Below, one piece after another: positions 37,901 to 47,933 of a stretch of 57,533 nucleotides of DNA. The position numbers and the translations under genes were made by a program. The stretch is taken from the NCBI GenBank assembly GCA_038318565.1, contig JBBQCI010000015.1, forward strand, positions 1-57,533. The letters are read 5' to 3'. The notes beneath the pieces are model-generated. The model made no database searches, had not been told where the DNA came from, and was given only the letters and a program-made list of their open reading frames with translations. The stretch is from UBA11346 sp038318565. Lineage in GTDB: Bacteria > Planctomycetota > UBA11346. How positions within the stretch are numbered: the stretch's first letter is position 1; every line of letters begins with the position of its first letter.

Positions 37901-38152
37901 GACCAGACTTCGCAGTGGCTCGGCGATGCCGCCCGACGCCTCGATCCGGCCTGGTACGCCACCGTCCTCAAAGCCTGGGACGATGAGGTCCACTACAAAC
38001 CAAAGTACTTCTGGATCGCTTGGCGGGCCGCTCTGAACAAGGCTCCTCGTCAGGCGCTGATGGCAGCAGAACTGGCGGCCAAGAACTTCCCCGAGGATCC
38101 TGCCTTCGCCGATGAACTGAAGTTCATGCGCCAAGTCCTGCCGGCGAAGTAA
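34916..38152 (+). CDS. Large secreted transglutaminase-like and TPR-repeat protein
   Basis: The 1078 residues begin with a signal peptide; ATG 34931 (MRHISISLLCMSLLTAAEP) gives a cleaner one than ATG 34916. After a Pro-rich linker and a region of about 350 residues comes a papain/transglutaminase-like core. Cys487 lies in GDCDDLAELYETIAERQG, His513 in GVPGHAACAWAE, and an Asp follows near residue 540 (EFTDADP), in the expected C-H-D order. C-terminal to it are helical repeats with a TPR-like unit (YALAAEYHQKAIDL). Transglutaminase-like proteins may act as proteases or amide-crosslinking enzymes on envelope proteins; which one is unclear. Only 3 bases separate its stop from the facing dnaA-like gene. 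Confidence 0.7.
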   Translation: MKVTTMRHISISLLCMSLLTAAEPAPKPSPVVKPTPIGDTVQAPLPPAPPALDPAVADLKGALPDVPGVVERDGKLWWQGKDASEAVAFSGIDESRQPQVSTVAGTVTVQRRLVEGGRLDALKTLLSLAPLAKEAKLGDGLRLAEGPLTGVHLRRADAVVISGGVLRLQEVAAADRSGELADLTAAIAELKTSLPKLGLDEPARRALEAVLDKLTSTTYSGELDDASPEFCRRVVRSGWLRTFFPSVQLDDRIEAAVRLAERPRAVKRWSGPAGELAEVRNAFGKGGWMVKGSARSAWLSDQPEPIYFGNMPAIVTVVELPGGADPLDQAATLAPRGARSWRQVDNDWMPVASWTAGAGITIADGVWASAVPRRNRAPNVTDWMPAHMLVTDLLGDVVMLATVHGCVAPPRNGSSDEGQRFLADAARSLPDAAHLDLIGQYLLRYVYDSPDPRWPTLIGNKQDKGDIHQTALQTLANAAGGVFRGDCDDLAELYETIAERQGRTAHVIGVPGHAACAWAERRSDAWRVFILQTGPALEFTDADPQMGLQNAMGRAYKHFDDSDAFDPNGLGVMLRFTDENQRGPWRLSYRIFADPEYARIMIDVQKDWHFSTYQRGIAKMVALIASSQAEEKETANFRELSGLYSFTGQYALAAEYHQKAIDLTASDPVSALYMNVELIGHLFDADKAHQAREVALDLLERQIPAQEKQLGPSLMQVSAQLSGTLAGHDARDLALRALRPGLSMLNDRLTEALGRKQAAKGKPDAAQHPVAGLNALGDWLEGPDFDQNLWDNHPSLQQFRRITQLLAGTAIACLDKASPADLAADPDLQLAARFAQVWLDRVAFRDIDEPGEALFRFASAGKTYATLLGAERYQALLEAAPKPANLSELPRRRIGGIAQVVLDAGWIKISPSYWATQLMDMFDRDRSEFDSKRAVQLADTCLEATAAIRGTALDGPRISLEEHLVRVIRALITKDEKALRTLLQAVKLRGDKDWYDQTSQWLGDAARRLDPAWYATVLKAWDDEVHYKPKYFWIAWRAALNKAPRQALMAAELAAKNFPEDPAFADELKFMRQVLPAK

Positions 38153-38155
38153 GTC

Positions 38156-39337
38156 CTAATCCCGGATCTTTCGCATGATGTCCGCAATCTCACGGGCATA
38201 GAGCGGATCCGCCTCGCTGCGTTCTTCGGCCTGTCTGATGCCGTAGAGGACGGTCGAGTGGTCCCGTCCGCCGACCATGCCGCCCAGGGCGACCAGGCTG
38301 TGGCCGGTCAGGCGGCGGCCGAGCAGCAATGCAGCTTGGCGCGCCCTAGCTACCTGTCTGGCCCGTCCGGCACCGGTGATGTCTCCCGGCCGGACCCCGT
38401 AATGCGTAGCCACCACCTGCAGAATGCGGTCGAAGCTGGTCTCGGTCGCATCTGGTCGCTCGCCCAGCTCGAGTCGGCCGGCCAGCTCGACCACGCCATG
38501 CATGTCGCTAGCCCAGGTTTCGACCAGCGAGGTGAGTTCGCCCGGATCCAGTTCGGCAGCAGCTGGACTGAGTCGTTTGATCACGGCGATGCGGGTCTCC
38601 AGCTGGGGTGGTTCAAGGGCGACGGTCAGTCCCCATCCCAGTCTGGTGGTCAGCCGTTCTTCCATGTCGGTAATACGTTGGGGTGGAACCCGGCCACTGA
38701 CCACCACCTGCTGACCTCGTTCCAACGCCTCGTTGACGAGCAGAAAGAGCTGCTCCTGGGCCAGTTGCCGGCCTGACAGCACGTCGACGCCATCAAGGAC
38801 CATCAGCGAGGCTGAGGCAATCAGGTCCTTAAGCGGATGCGGTTCGCGCCCAGACAAAGCCTGGGCCCAGGTGGCGACGAATTCGTCGCCAGTACACAGT
38901 GCGGCCCCATCCTCGCCCGCGGTGGCCGCGAACTCGGCCGCTACTGCCGCCAATAAGTGGCTCTTGCCGGTGCCGGCCGGGCCATGCAGATACAGCGGAT
39001 TATGCGCCACTCCTGGCTCGCGGGCGACCCGTCGGCAGGCCGACAGGGCGAGGGCGTTGCCTGGGTCCTCAACGAAGCCGTCAAGAGTGCGTTGGGCCTC
39101 CAGCGACGCGTCTTCACGCATCGCGACCGACAAAGTCAATCCCGCCGCGGTCGCCGTACGCTCGGCCACCTCCATGGCACCGAGCCGGAAGGCGTCCATC
39201 CAGATGCGATTCGGTAGCACCGCATACAGCCGGCCACCTGCCACGCGCAAACGCAGTGCAGGCAACAGGACTTCGGCGATTTCAGCAGGCAGGTCGCTGG
39301 CCAGCCGGCTGCGCACCTGCTCCGCTATGTCGCTCAC
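38156..39337 (-). CDS. dnaA: DnaA-like replication initiator, divergent
   Basis: The 393-residue protein has the DnaA layout but is shorter than usual (about 440-470). Domain I is roughly residues 1-75. The AAA+ domain has Walker A GPAGTGKSH (119-127), with DnaA-typical NPLYLHGP before it, and the arginine-finger block TRLGWGL (231-237). Domain IV carries the DNA-binding signature GGRDHSTV (356-363). Unusual features: the Walker B motif reads MVLDG (179-183), so the second acidic residue of DnaA's DD is Gly, and the sensor II Arg seems replaced by His280. The GTG start overlaps the stop of the PilM-PilN gene. I see no DnaA-box-rich origin beside it. It may be the true initiator or a DnaA paralogue. 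Confidence 0.78.
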   Translation of the reverse strand: MSDIAEQVRSRLASDLPAEIAEVLLPALRLRVAGGRLYAVLPNRIWMDAFRLGAMEVAERTATAAGLTLSVAMREDASLEAQRTLDGFVEDPGNALALSACRRVAREPGVAHNPLYLHGPAGTGKSHLLAAVAAEFAATAGEDGAALCTGDEFVATWAQALSGREPHPLKDLIASASLMVLDGVDVLSGRQLAQEQLFLLVNEALERGQQVVVSGRVPPQRITDMEERLTTRLGWGLTVALEPPQLETRIAVIKRLSPAAAELDPGELTSLVETWASDMHGVVELAGRLELGERPDATETSFDRILQVVATHYGVRPGDITGAGRARQVARARQAALLLGRRLTGHSLVALGGMVGGRDHSTVLYGIRQAEERSEADPLYAREIADIMRKIRD

Positions 39338-40869
39338 GGATTCGCGTCAGGGACACTGAGCACGAGATGGAACCGCTGGCGATCGCGATCGATCGGCTGT
39401 GGACGCTCCTCCAGTGACGCGATCGGTGCATAGGTGTCGCGCAGTCCCTTCTCAAAAACCTGGAGGACATCACTGGTGCGCAAGCGCCCAACACTTTGAG
39501 AGAATCCTTCCAGTTCGATCACCAGTCCGCCATTACCCCGCTTAACCCGATAGGCGGTCAGGGCTACCGGGCAGTTCTCGGGGTGCTGGATCGAGGCTAC
39601 GGCTGAGAGAATCTCGGCGGAGACGCGGCTGGCGCGATGTTCCCCGCTAAGCCAGGATATCCGGTTGGCATCGCGAAGCCGACCCTTCTCAAGGGCATCC
39701 ACCTCGGCCAGTTTGCGCTCGGCAACCGGTACCAGACCGCCGCCTTCCGCTCCGAGGCGTTCGGCATCAGCCTGTGCTTGCCAGATCACGCGCTCGTTCA
39801 AGGCCAGCGCGGCTAGCACCAGCGCTGCGGTCAAGGCCACCCCAACGCGCAGGATCCCGTCAGTGGCCCAGAACCGGGCAGCAGCCCGCCGCTGATCCGC
39901 GAGGGCATCCAAGGCCGGCTTCGCTATGGCTGCGCCGATCGCCGCGGACCACGCACTTGGCAACGCCGAGCACGCATCCATGCGCTCACTCGGCAAGGTC
40001 GACTTTAGCGAAGCGAACGGGTTGAATGGTTTACAGGCCACTCCGGCTCGTTCGGCAACCGCATCAGCAAAGCCGTGCACAAGCGCTCCACCTCCGGCAA
40101 GGGCAATGGCTGAGGGCTGCCAGTCATCGATCTGCAGCTGGGCTTTGGCGAACTTGATCACACCGGAGATGGCAACGGCCACCTGCCCGGCTTGACGCTT
40201 CACCAGATGTTGGAGCTCTTCCGGGCTGGACGAACGTAGCTGGGTCACCAGGCGGACAGCCTCTGGCTGAGGCAAACTGCGCAACTCGGCGATCTGGTCA
40301 ACCAGGGTGTCCATGCCGACGGCAAGGGTTCTGAAGAGGGCCAACTCATCCTGGCGGACGATGGCGATGTGTGTGGCAGTCCCGCCAACATCGGCGAGTA
40401 GGGCGTCGCCCAGGCCACCGGCTGCTCGCCAGGCATGGTAGAGCCCGACCGCTGGATGGGAAACCGCCTCTAGTCGAGCCCCGCCCAACTGCACGGCCTG
40501 TTGCAGACGTTTGACCAATCCACGCTTGGCTGCTAGGCCGAGCACGCGGAAATCGCCACTGCCGAACCCTGGTACAACCAGCCAATCGGCCAAGGGGGAA
40601 TCGCTATCGCCCCCACCGGTCAATTCAAAGCCGATGACGCGGTCCAGACGTTCGCGCGGACAGGGCGGCTGGATGATTAGACGAACCAGGATGTCCTCGT
40701 TTGACACCAGCACGCGCACCGCTCCTGCCTTGGCAGGCAGGATCCCGGCAATCAGTTGCACTGGATCAGCGCCGGCATCACAGGGTACCGACTTCAACTC
40801 AGTGATCTTCCCATCCTCGACCGTCACCAAGCGGATGGCACGGGCGGCAATCTCGATGGAGGTAGTCAC
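39334..40869 (-). CDS. pilM: PilM-PilN fusion (type IV pilus / type II secretion inner-membrane platform)
   Basis: Residues 1-330 are an ASKHA-type PilM domain, with LLADVGGTATHIAIV (157-171) as phosphate loop, IALAGGGALVHGF (255-267) as adenosine loop, and FNPFASL (282-288). One membrane helix (about 338-356) follows, then a short coiled coil and a C-terminal domain (about 410-505) of PilN type. This GspL-like single chain replaces separate PilM and PilN. In such machines the cytoplasmic ASKHA part contacts the assembly ATPase, and the periplasmic part pairs with PilO. The GTG start overlaps the stop of a 36-residue lipoprotein gene, and its stop overlaps dnaA. No pilB, pilC or pilQ is near. 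Confidence 0.78.
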   Translation of the reverse strand: MTTSIEIAARAIRLVTVEDGKITELKSVPCDAGADPVQLIAGILPAKAGAVRVLVSNEDILVRLIIQPPCPRERLDRVIGFELTGGGDSDSPLADWLVVPGFGSGDFRVLGLAAKRGLVKRLQQAVQLGGARLEAVSHPAVGLYHAWRAAGGLGDALLADVGGTATHIAIVRQDELALFRTLAVGMDTLVDQIAELRSLPQPEAVRLVTQLRSSSPEELQHLVKRQAGQVAVAISGVIKFAKAQLQIDDWQPSAIALAGGGALVHGFADAVAERAGVACKPFNPFASLKSTLPSERMDACSALPSAWSAAIGAAIAKPALDALADQRRAAARFWATDGILRVGVALTAALVLAALALNERVIWQAQADAERLGAEGGGLVPVAERKLAEVDALEKGRLRDANRISWLSGEHRASRVSAEILSAVASIQHPENCPVALTAYRVKRGNGGLVIELEGFSQSVGRLRTSDVLQVFEKGLRDTYAPIASLEERPQPIDRDRQRFHLVLSVPDANP

Positions 40870-40976
40870 GGGAATGGCTGCGGGGCTGCCGGCCCGACAA
40901 ACGGGTTGAGGGGATCACGATGGCTGCAGCCGGCGACGGCACACAGCGCGAGGACGACCAGCAGACGCAGCATCAT
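40866..40976 (-). CDS. 36-residue lipoprotein
   Basis: ATG 40976 opens MMLRLLVVLALCAVAGCSHR and then 16 residues (DPLNPFVGPAAPQPFP) up to TGA at 40866-40868. The N-terminus is a classical lipoprotein signal peptide with lipobox VAGC (Cys17), so only about 20 residues would remain as a lipid-anchored Pro-rich peptide. The stop overlaps the GTG of the PilM-PilN gene (GTGA). PilP is a lipoprotein encoded with PilMNO in many bacteria, so this may be a minimal PilP-like remnant. No ribosome site stands out. Confidence 0.65.
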   Translation of the reverse strand: MMLRLLVVLALCAVAGCSHRDPLNPFVGPAAPQPFP

Positions 40977-41074
40977 GGTGGTACGGGGGTCCGGTGACGA
41001 TCGTTGGGCCCGTTGGTGCAGCCCTGGGCTTGGACCGGCGGGGGGCAGGGTCCCGCGCGGCGCACCATGACGAC

Positions 41075-41860
41075 CTAGAACAGCTTCTGCTGGTTCGGGT
41101 CGGTTGCCTTGCGATCGAGCTTCTCGGTCGGCGGTGACGTATGCACAGTCGGCAGGGGCATGGTCTGGTGGCTTTCCCCCTGCTGATTGGTCAAGGTCGC
41201 CTCTGAGGCGGGAGAACCCGATTCCGAAAGCACGGCATCGATGCGCTTGAGGATGTCATCCAACTCGGCGGTCTGGCTGCGCGCCTGGCCGGGAATCTCG
41301 CCATCGGCGACCGCTGCGGCATCCGCCTTGGGTTGGGCAGGAATGAGAGGCGCAGGCGGGTGCGGCGGGTCGGTCTTGCCGGTGCCGACGTGAAAGCCGC
41401 GCTCTTCAAGGCGCTGAACTTTCTCGGCGATATCCTTAGGCATGGCCAGTTGGGGTGGGCCAGGGACGATATTGGGTGGTGCGGCATCCGCTTTGGCCTT
41501 GGCGGCCGAGAGATCGCCGAAAAGATCGGCTGCAGCCTGCTCGTCCCCAGTCGGCTTGCGGATGCGGTCGGTTGCGCTCTCCGCAGGCAGTTTGACGGTC
41601 GGAGCCGAACCACGGCGCTGATGTTCGGCGACCGGTGGTTGGGCTGTCCTCGCCGGGGCAGGTGAAGCGGCTGACGGCCCTGCCGGTCGGGCCACCGGAG
41701 GTGCGCCTGGCGTCCGACGGGTGGTGATCGACTGGGGTGGACGGACAGCCCCCCCTGATGCGGCCACCGGGCCACGCACGTAGACTGCCCACAGGATATA
41801 CCCGGCACCGCCAAGGGCACCCAGGATCCACAGCCACAGCAGGTCGCGAATGAATTCCAT
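41075..41860 (-). CDS. Membrane-anchored protein with disordered tail, unknown function
   Basis: 261 residues. An N-terminal membrane helix (about 8-27, LWLWILGALGGAGYILWAVYV) is followed by a long Ala/Pro/Arg-rich disordered region. Short helical parts appear near DIAEKVQRLEERGFHVG (about 142-158) and in the C-terminal LDDILKRIDAVLSE (about 200-213). I do not recognise it. ATG 41860 has GGGGAG upstream. It is the first gene of the minus-strand unit that includes the lipoprotein, PilM-PilN and DnaA-like genes, 98 bases before the lipoprotein. Confidence 0.6.
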   Translation of the reverse strand: MEFIRDLLWLWILGALGGAGYILWAVYVRGPVAASGGAVRPPQSITTRRTPGAPPVARPAGPSAASPAPARTAQPPVAEHQRRGSAPTVKLPAESATDRIRKPTGDEQAAADLFGDLSAAKAKADAAPPNIVPGPPQLAMPKDIAEKVQRLEERGFHVGTGKTDPPHPPAPLIPAQPKADAAAVADGEIPGQARSQTAELDDILKRIDAVLSESGSPASEATLTNQQGESHQTMPLPTVHTSPPTEKLDRKATDPNQQKLF

Positions 41861-41875
41861 GTTTGGCTCCCCTGC

Positions 41876-43270
41876 TCAGCAGGTCCGGCGCGGCTTGGCG
41901 CGGTGATCCTTCAGACGCTTGGCAAGATCCTCGAAGCCCGGACGACCGAACTGCGCGAAGGTCGCCTGCTTGCCCTGTTCGACGCCTGGAGCATCGAAAG
42001 GGTCGATGCCATACAACTCCGCGCTCATCGCCGTGGAAAGCTGCAGCATGTAGATCAGTCCACCGACATGAGCCTCATCGACATTGTCGACGGTGACCGT
42101 CATGTTCGGTCGGCCAGCAGCCGTCAGTTGGTGCTCGCAGCCGACATAGGCCTTCTCAAGGATGCTGTCGAACTGCGCATCCTTGAGCCAGGTCAACGCC
42201 TCTACCTTCGGATAGAGGTGCGGAGCAATAGCAGTGGCCCCGTGGTTCTTGGCGACAATGAACGTCACCACCTTGTCGAACGGGCCTTCGGAGAATAATT
42301 GCTGCTGGCCATGCAGGTCGAACGAGCCAAGCGCCGCGACGGGGCTGGGGCCGACGTGGACTGCCTTGCCCTTGCGATTCAACATTTTGCCCAGGCTGAC
42401 TGAGCAGAGGTGGTTGTACCACAGACCGACCGCATGCAGCCGGTTGCTGAAGGCGAACGTCACGTGCATGGTCTTGCGCCGCTTGCGCGTCAGCAGGTAA
42501 TGCGTGAGCGAGTGCATGTACGCCGGGTTCTTGTATGGATCGCCATGGCGGCAGCGCTTGTCCATGTCCCCAGCGCCGGCAAGCAGGGCGCTCAGGTCGA
42601 AACCGGCCAACCCAGCAGCGAACAGGCCGGCCGATCCGAGGATCCCATAGCGGCCGGCAAGATTTGGCGGGTTGTGCAGGACATCGATCTTTTCCAGCTT
42701 GGCGATGTCAGCCAGCGGTCCCTTGTCGCGGTCCGTGACAAAGATCACCTGGCTGGACACTGCGGTCTTGCTGACCTTCTTGCGCAAGAGATCCGCCACC
42801 CACAGGAACAGGGCATTGGTCTCCGCGGTTAAACCGCCGCGACTGACAACCTGAAATAGGGTCTTCTTGAGATCGAGCACATCCAACAGCTGGGTCGCAA
42901 TCACCGGATCCGCATTGTCGAGGATGTGGATACGCGGGCCACTCTTGCGCGACTTGGGCTCAAGCAGGTTGTAGGCGTAATGGCCGAGGGCACCCAGCAG
43001 GGTGCGGGCGGCCAAGGCACTGCCGCCGGTGGCGACCACGACCAAGTCGTTCCACTTGCCCTGGTGCTTCTTTAGGGCCGCCTTGAGTTCCCCGGTGTCC
43101 TGGTAGGGCAGATCGAAGAACGCGCTTTCGCCGTTGCTCCGCATCTCCTCGATGCTCTCGTGGTGTTTGGGGAATTTCGCGACGAGCGTCTCGACCTCGG
43201 ACTTGGTCAGCCCATGGGTTGCTCCGATGGCTTCGGACAGGCAGTTGGTGAAGTCGAGGGTCAGGGTCAT
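41876..43270 (-). CDS. pgi: Glucose-6-phosphate isomerase
   Basis: Interconverts glucose-6-phosphate and fructose-6-phosphate in glycolysis and gluconeogenesis. About 464 residues. The sugar-isomerase parts are clear: VVVATGGSALAARTLLGAL, VVSRGGLTAETNALFL, the phosphate-binding region NPPNLAGRYGILGSAGLFAA, and a C-terminal VGCEHQLTAAGRPNMTVTVDNVDEAHVGGLIYMLQL with YGIDPFDAPGVEQGKQ, which corresponds to the catalytic Lys block near the end of PGI. ATG 43270 is chosen because GAGGA precedes it at the right distance; ATG 43276 or a longer frame is less likely. glgP is encoded two genes further on, so the stretch serves glycogen and sugar metabolism. Confidence 0.92.
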   Translation of the reverse strand: MTLTLDFTNCLSEAIGATHGLTKSEVETLVAKFPKHHESIEEMRSNGESAFFDLPYQDTGELKAALKKHQGKWNDLVVVATGGSALAARTLLGALGHYAYNLLEPKSRKSGPRIHILDNADPVIATQLLDVLDLKKTLFQVVSRGGLTAETNALFLWVADLLRKKVSKTAVSSQVIFVTDRDKGPLADIAKLEKIDVLHNPPNLAGRYGILGSAGLFAAGLAGFDLSALLAGAGDMDKRCRHGDPYKNPAYMHSLTHYLLTRKRRKTMHVTFAFSNRLHAVGLWYNHLCSVSLGKMLNRKGKAVHVGPSPVAALGSFDLHGQQQLFSEGPFDKVVTFIVAKNHGATAIAPHLYPKVEALTWLKDAQFDSILEKAYVGCEHQLTAAGRPNMTVTVDNVDEAHVGGLIYMLQLSTAMSAELYGIDPFDAPGVEQGKQATFAQFGRPGFEDLAKRLKDHRAKPRRTC

Positions 43271-43502
43271 GCTCATTCCTCGGCGACCGGGCGGAAGGCC
43301 TGGACGGGGTCGATGGCGAACCCTACGGCCGAGGCAAGCGTTTTTCAAGGGCGTCTGCCGCTTGAGGTCGACAGAAGCGACTTATCTGGTAGGGTTTAGG
43401 GCGAAATCACCTATTCTGAGGGTCGCCGGGTCCAGCCAAAGCGCCCCAAACCGGTCCAGGACCGGTCCGCTTCCTCCCCCGCGCACTGCTTTCAGGTTGT
43501 CT

Positions 43503-44228
43503 TCAAGCCATCAGAAAGGCACCGACCATCTGTGCCACGACCTGGGGACGCTCCCGGTGGACAGCATGTCCACTCTTCAAAACTACGTCCCGGCGGTGAT
43601 CCGCGATGGACGCAGACATCTCTTCCATGAGCCGCATGTACCGAGTGTCAGCGGCACCCGAAAGTAGTAAGACCGGCATACGCAGCTCACCGAGGCGATG
43701 CCAGACCGGTTCGGTAGCTCCACCACCCATGGCGCGCAGGCACGAGGCGAGGCCATGCGGATCCTGGTTCAGGCGCCTAGCGCGAACACTCTCGGCGACT
43801 GCTGCCGGGAAGGGCGTATGGGGGCGCAGGGCCGCCTGGGTCTCCCACCACGCCATGAAGGCGCCAATGCCGTCCTCTTCAAGCACCTGGGCCAGGGATT
43901 CGTCCCGGCGACGGCGCAACGCCCGCTCCTGCGGATCGCGGATGCCCGGATGGCAGCTAACCAGAATGAGGCGACGAACTCGCTTCGGATGATCAAGGGC
44001 CAACCGCACCGCCAGTCGACCACCCATGCTGTAGCCCAGAACATCGACGGGCCCAGCAGGCCAGCCAGCGACCAGATCGGCAGCCACGCGACCGATGTCT
44101 ACGCCAGTGGGACAGGGCTTGCCGCCGTGTCCGGGCAGCAACGGACAGCGCACATCTGGGATGTCACGCGAGAGGGTCTCAGCCCAGGATTCGTCGGTCT
44201 CGGTGAAGCCGTGGAGAGCGTAAAGCAT
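43503..44228 (-). CDS. Alpha/beta hydrolase, MenH-like
   Basis: The 241 residues follow the MenH (SHCHC synthase) pattern: LHGFTETDESWAE near the N-terminus, LPGHGGKP (about residues 32-39), nucleophile elbow GYSMGGRLAVRLALDHP (Ser about residue 67), PVLLLSGAADTRY with the acid Asp (about residue 194), and GHAVHRERPQ with the catalytic His (about residue 222). MenH acts in menaquinone synthesis, but no other men gene is in view. ATG 44228 is the start. It sits between glgP and pgi on the minus strand. Confidence 0.8.
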   Translation of the reverse strand: MLYALHGFTETDESWAETLSRDIPDVRCPLLPGHGGKPCPTGVDIGRVAADLVAGWPAGPVDVLGYSMGGRLAVRLALDHPKRVRRLILVSCHPGIRDPQERALRRRRDESLAQVLEEDGIGAFMAWWETQAALRPHTPFPAAVAESVRARRLNQDPHGLASCLRAMGGGATEPVWHRLGELRMPVLLLSGAADTRYMRLMEEMSASIADHRRDVVLKSGHAVHRERPQVVAQMVGAFLMA

Positions 44229-44357
44229 GGGTCCATTGCCCCCATCATTGCCACAGGGGGGTCGGGGTCAGGGGCGTATGAGCAAACGTCCGTGCGGACG
44301 TAGGCGCAGTCCTACGGCTATGAGCCCCGAGGCAATGGCGGGGCAATCAGGCGATCT

Positions 44358-44384
44358 CAGGGGCGGTGCTTGGCACCACCCCTG
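44358..44384 (-). terminator. Terminator-like hairpin after glgP
   Basis: CAGGGG-C-GGTGC pairs with GCACC-A-CCCCTG over a TTG loop, leaving one C-A mismatch. It is 20 bases beyond the glgP stop on the minus strand, but no T-tract follows. The rest of 44229-44404 shows no gene. Confidence 0.4.
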
Positions 44385-44404
44385 GGAAGCGGAAGGCCAG
44401 ATCC

Positions 44405-46963
<2,559 letters not shown>

Positions 46964-47058
46964 GGAACCTCCGTGTACGTCGCGGTTGTGGTGACGGGAA
47001 GCTGCATGGCAAGCACACGTGATGAGACAATGGATACCAGATAGACGCTCACCGGCTC

Positions 47059-47811
47059 TTAACCAGACGCTGCGGCGGCCAGCAGGCGGTAGGACTCCCC
47101 ACCCCCCTCATCGGCAAGGTGCTGGTCAGCTGCCGTCGCCGCTAGCTGGAAGAGGGCGAGCAAACATGCCGCATCGGTGTCGCGCCACCCGCCTAGGACA
47201 TGCGGAGGCCAGTCCCGCCAGCATGCCGCCAGACGGGTCGGATCGTCCTCTGGCAGCAGGAAGGAGCAGAGCTGCCGGCCCAGTTCCTGGGCCAGGGCAT
47301 CATCGATAGCGCCAGGCTCGTGCAGATGCAGCCACGTCCAGCCCAGCCAGCTCTGCTTGGCCAAGCTGGCATCCGCATCAGTCAGGGTCTCGGCCCGCTG
47401 AAAGCCTACGCGAATGGCAGCTACCGCAGCCCGCAACGTCGGCGGGGTTACCGACGCGCAGCGAAACCCTTCGGCGGCGGCGGCACGATAGGCCGGTATA
47501 GCCCGGATGAGATCGCCCGCACGTTCCCACAGCACCCCCTGGCCATGGCCGGCTGCGACACAGGCCTCTACGTCGCGATGGACGGGCTCGGCATCGAGAC
47601 AGCGACGGAACCAGCGGGCAGCAGCGGCATCATCGCCCAGACGCTCGGCGGCAACCTCCCCCATGGCGACCAGGAAACGGCCCCATACCGCACCGGCAGG
47701 TGGGACTGAACGATGGCACTCCCACAAGCTCTCACCTCCGGCGTACAGTACGGTGGCCACGGATGCTTCAGAGGCATGGGCTTGCAGGAAGGATTCAATC
47801 TCAGCGGACAT
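47059..47811 (-). CDS. Helical-repeat (TPR-like) protein of unknown function
   Basis: ATG 47811 (MSAEIESFLQAH) gives 250 residues. The sequence is almost all Ala-rich helices. One pair (GDDAAAARWFRRCLDAEPVHRD) has the spacing of a TPR, and another similar unit is AGDLIRAIPAYRAAAAEGF. No signal peptide or membrane segment. Family not recognised. A longer in-frame start would run into the divergent chaperone gene, so it is not used. Confidence 0.6.
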   Translation of the reverse strand: MSAEIESFLQAHASEASVATVLYAGGESLWECHRSVPPAGAVWGRFLVAMGEVAAERLGDDAAAARWFRRCLDAEPVHRDVEACVAAGHGQGVLWERAGDLIRAIPAYRAAAAEGFRCASVTPPTLRAAVAAIRVGFQRAETLTDADASLAKQSWLGWTWLHLHEPGAIDDALAQELGRQLCSFLLPEDDPTRLAACWRDWPPHVLGGWRDTDAACLLALFQLAATAADQHLADEGGGESYRLLAAAASG

Positions 47812-47933
47812 GATACTACCCTGAAGGATCGTCGCTGTTCCTCCAGTCCCAGGGTCGCCAGGCTTCCACCACGGATGCAGGTCGGCTACCGCCATTGCCT
47901 CCTCTTCCGCCGCTCTAGCATCCTCCCCCTCAC

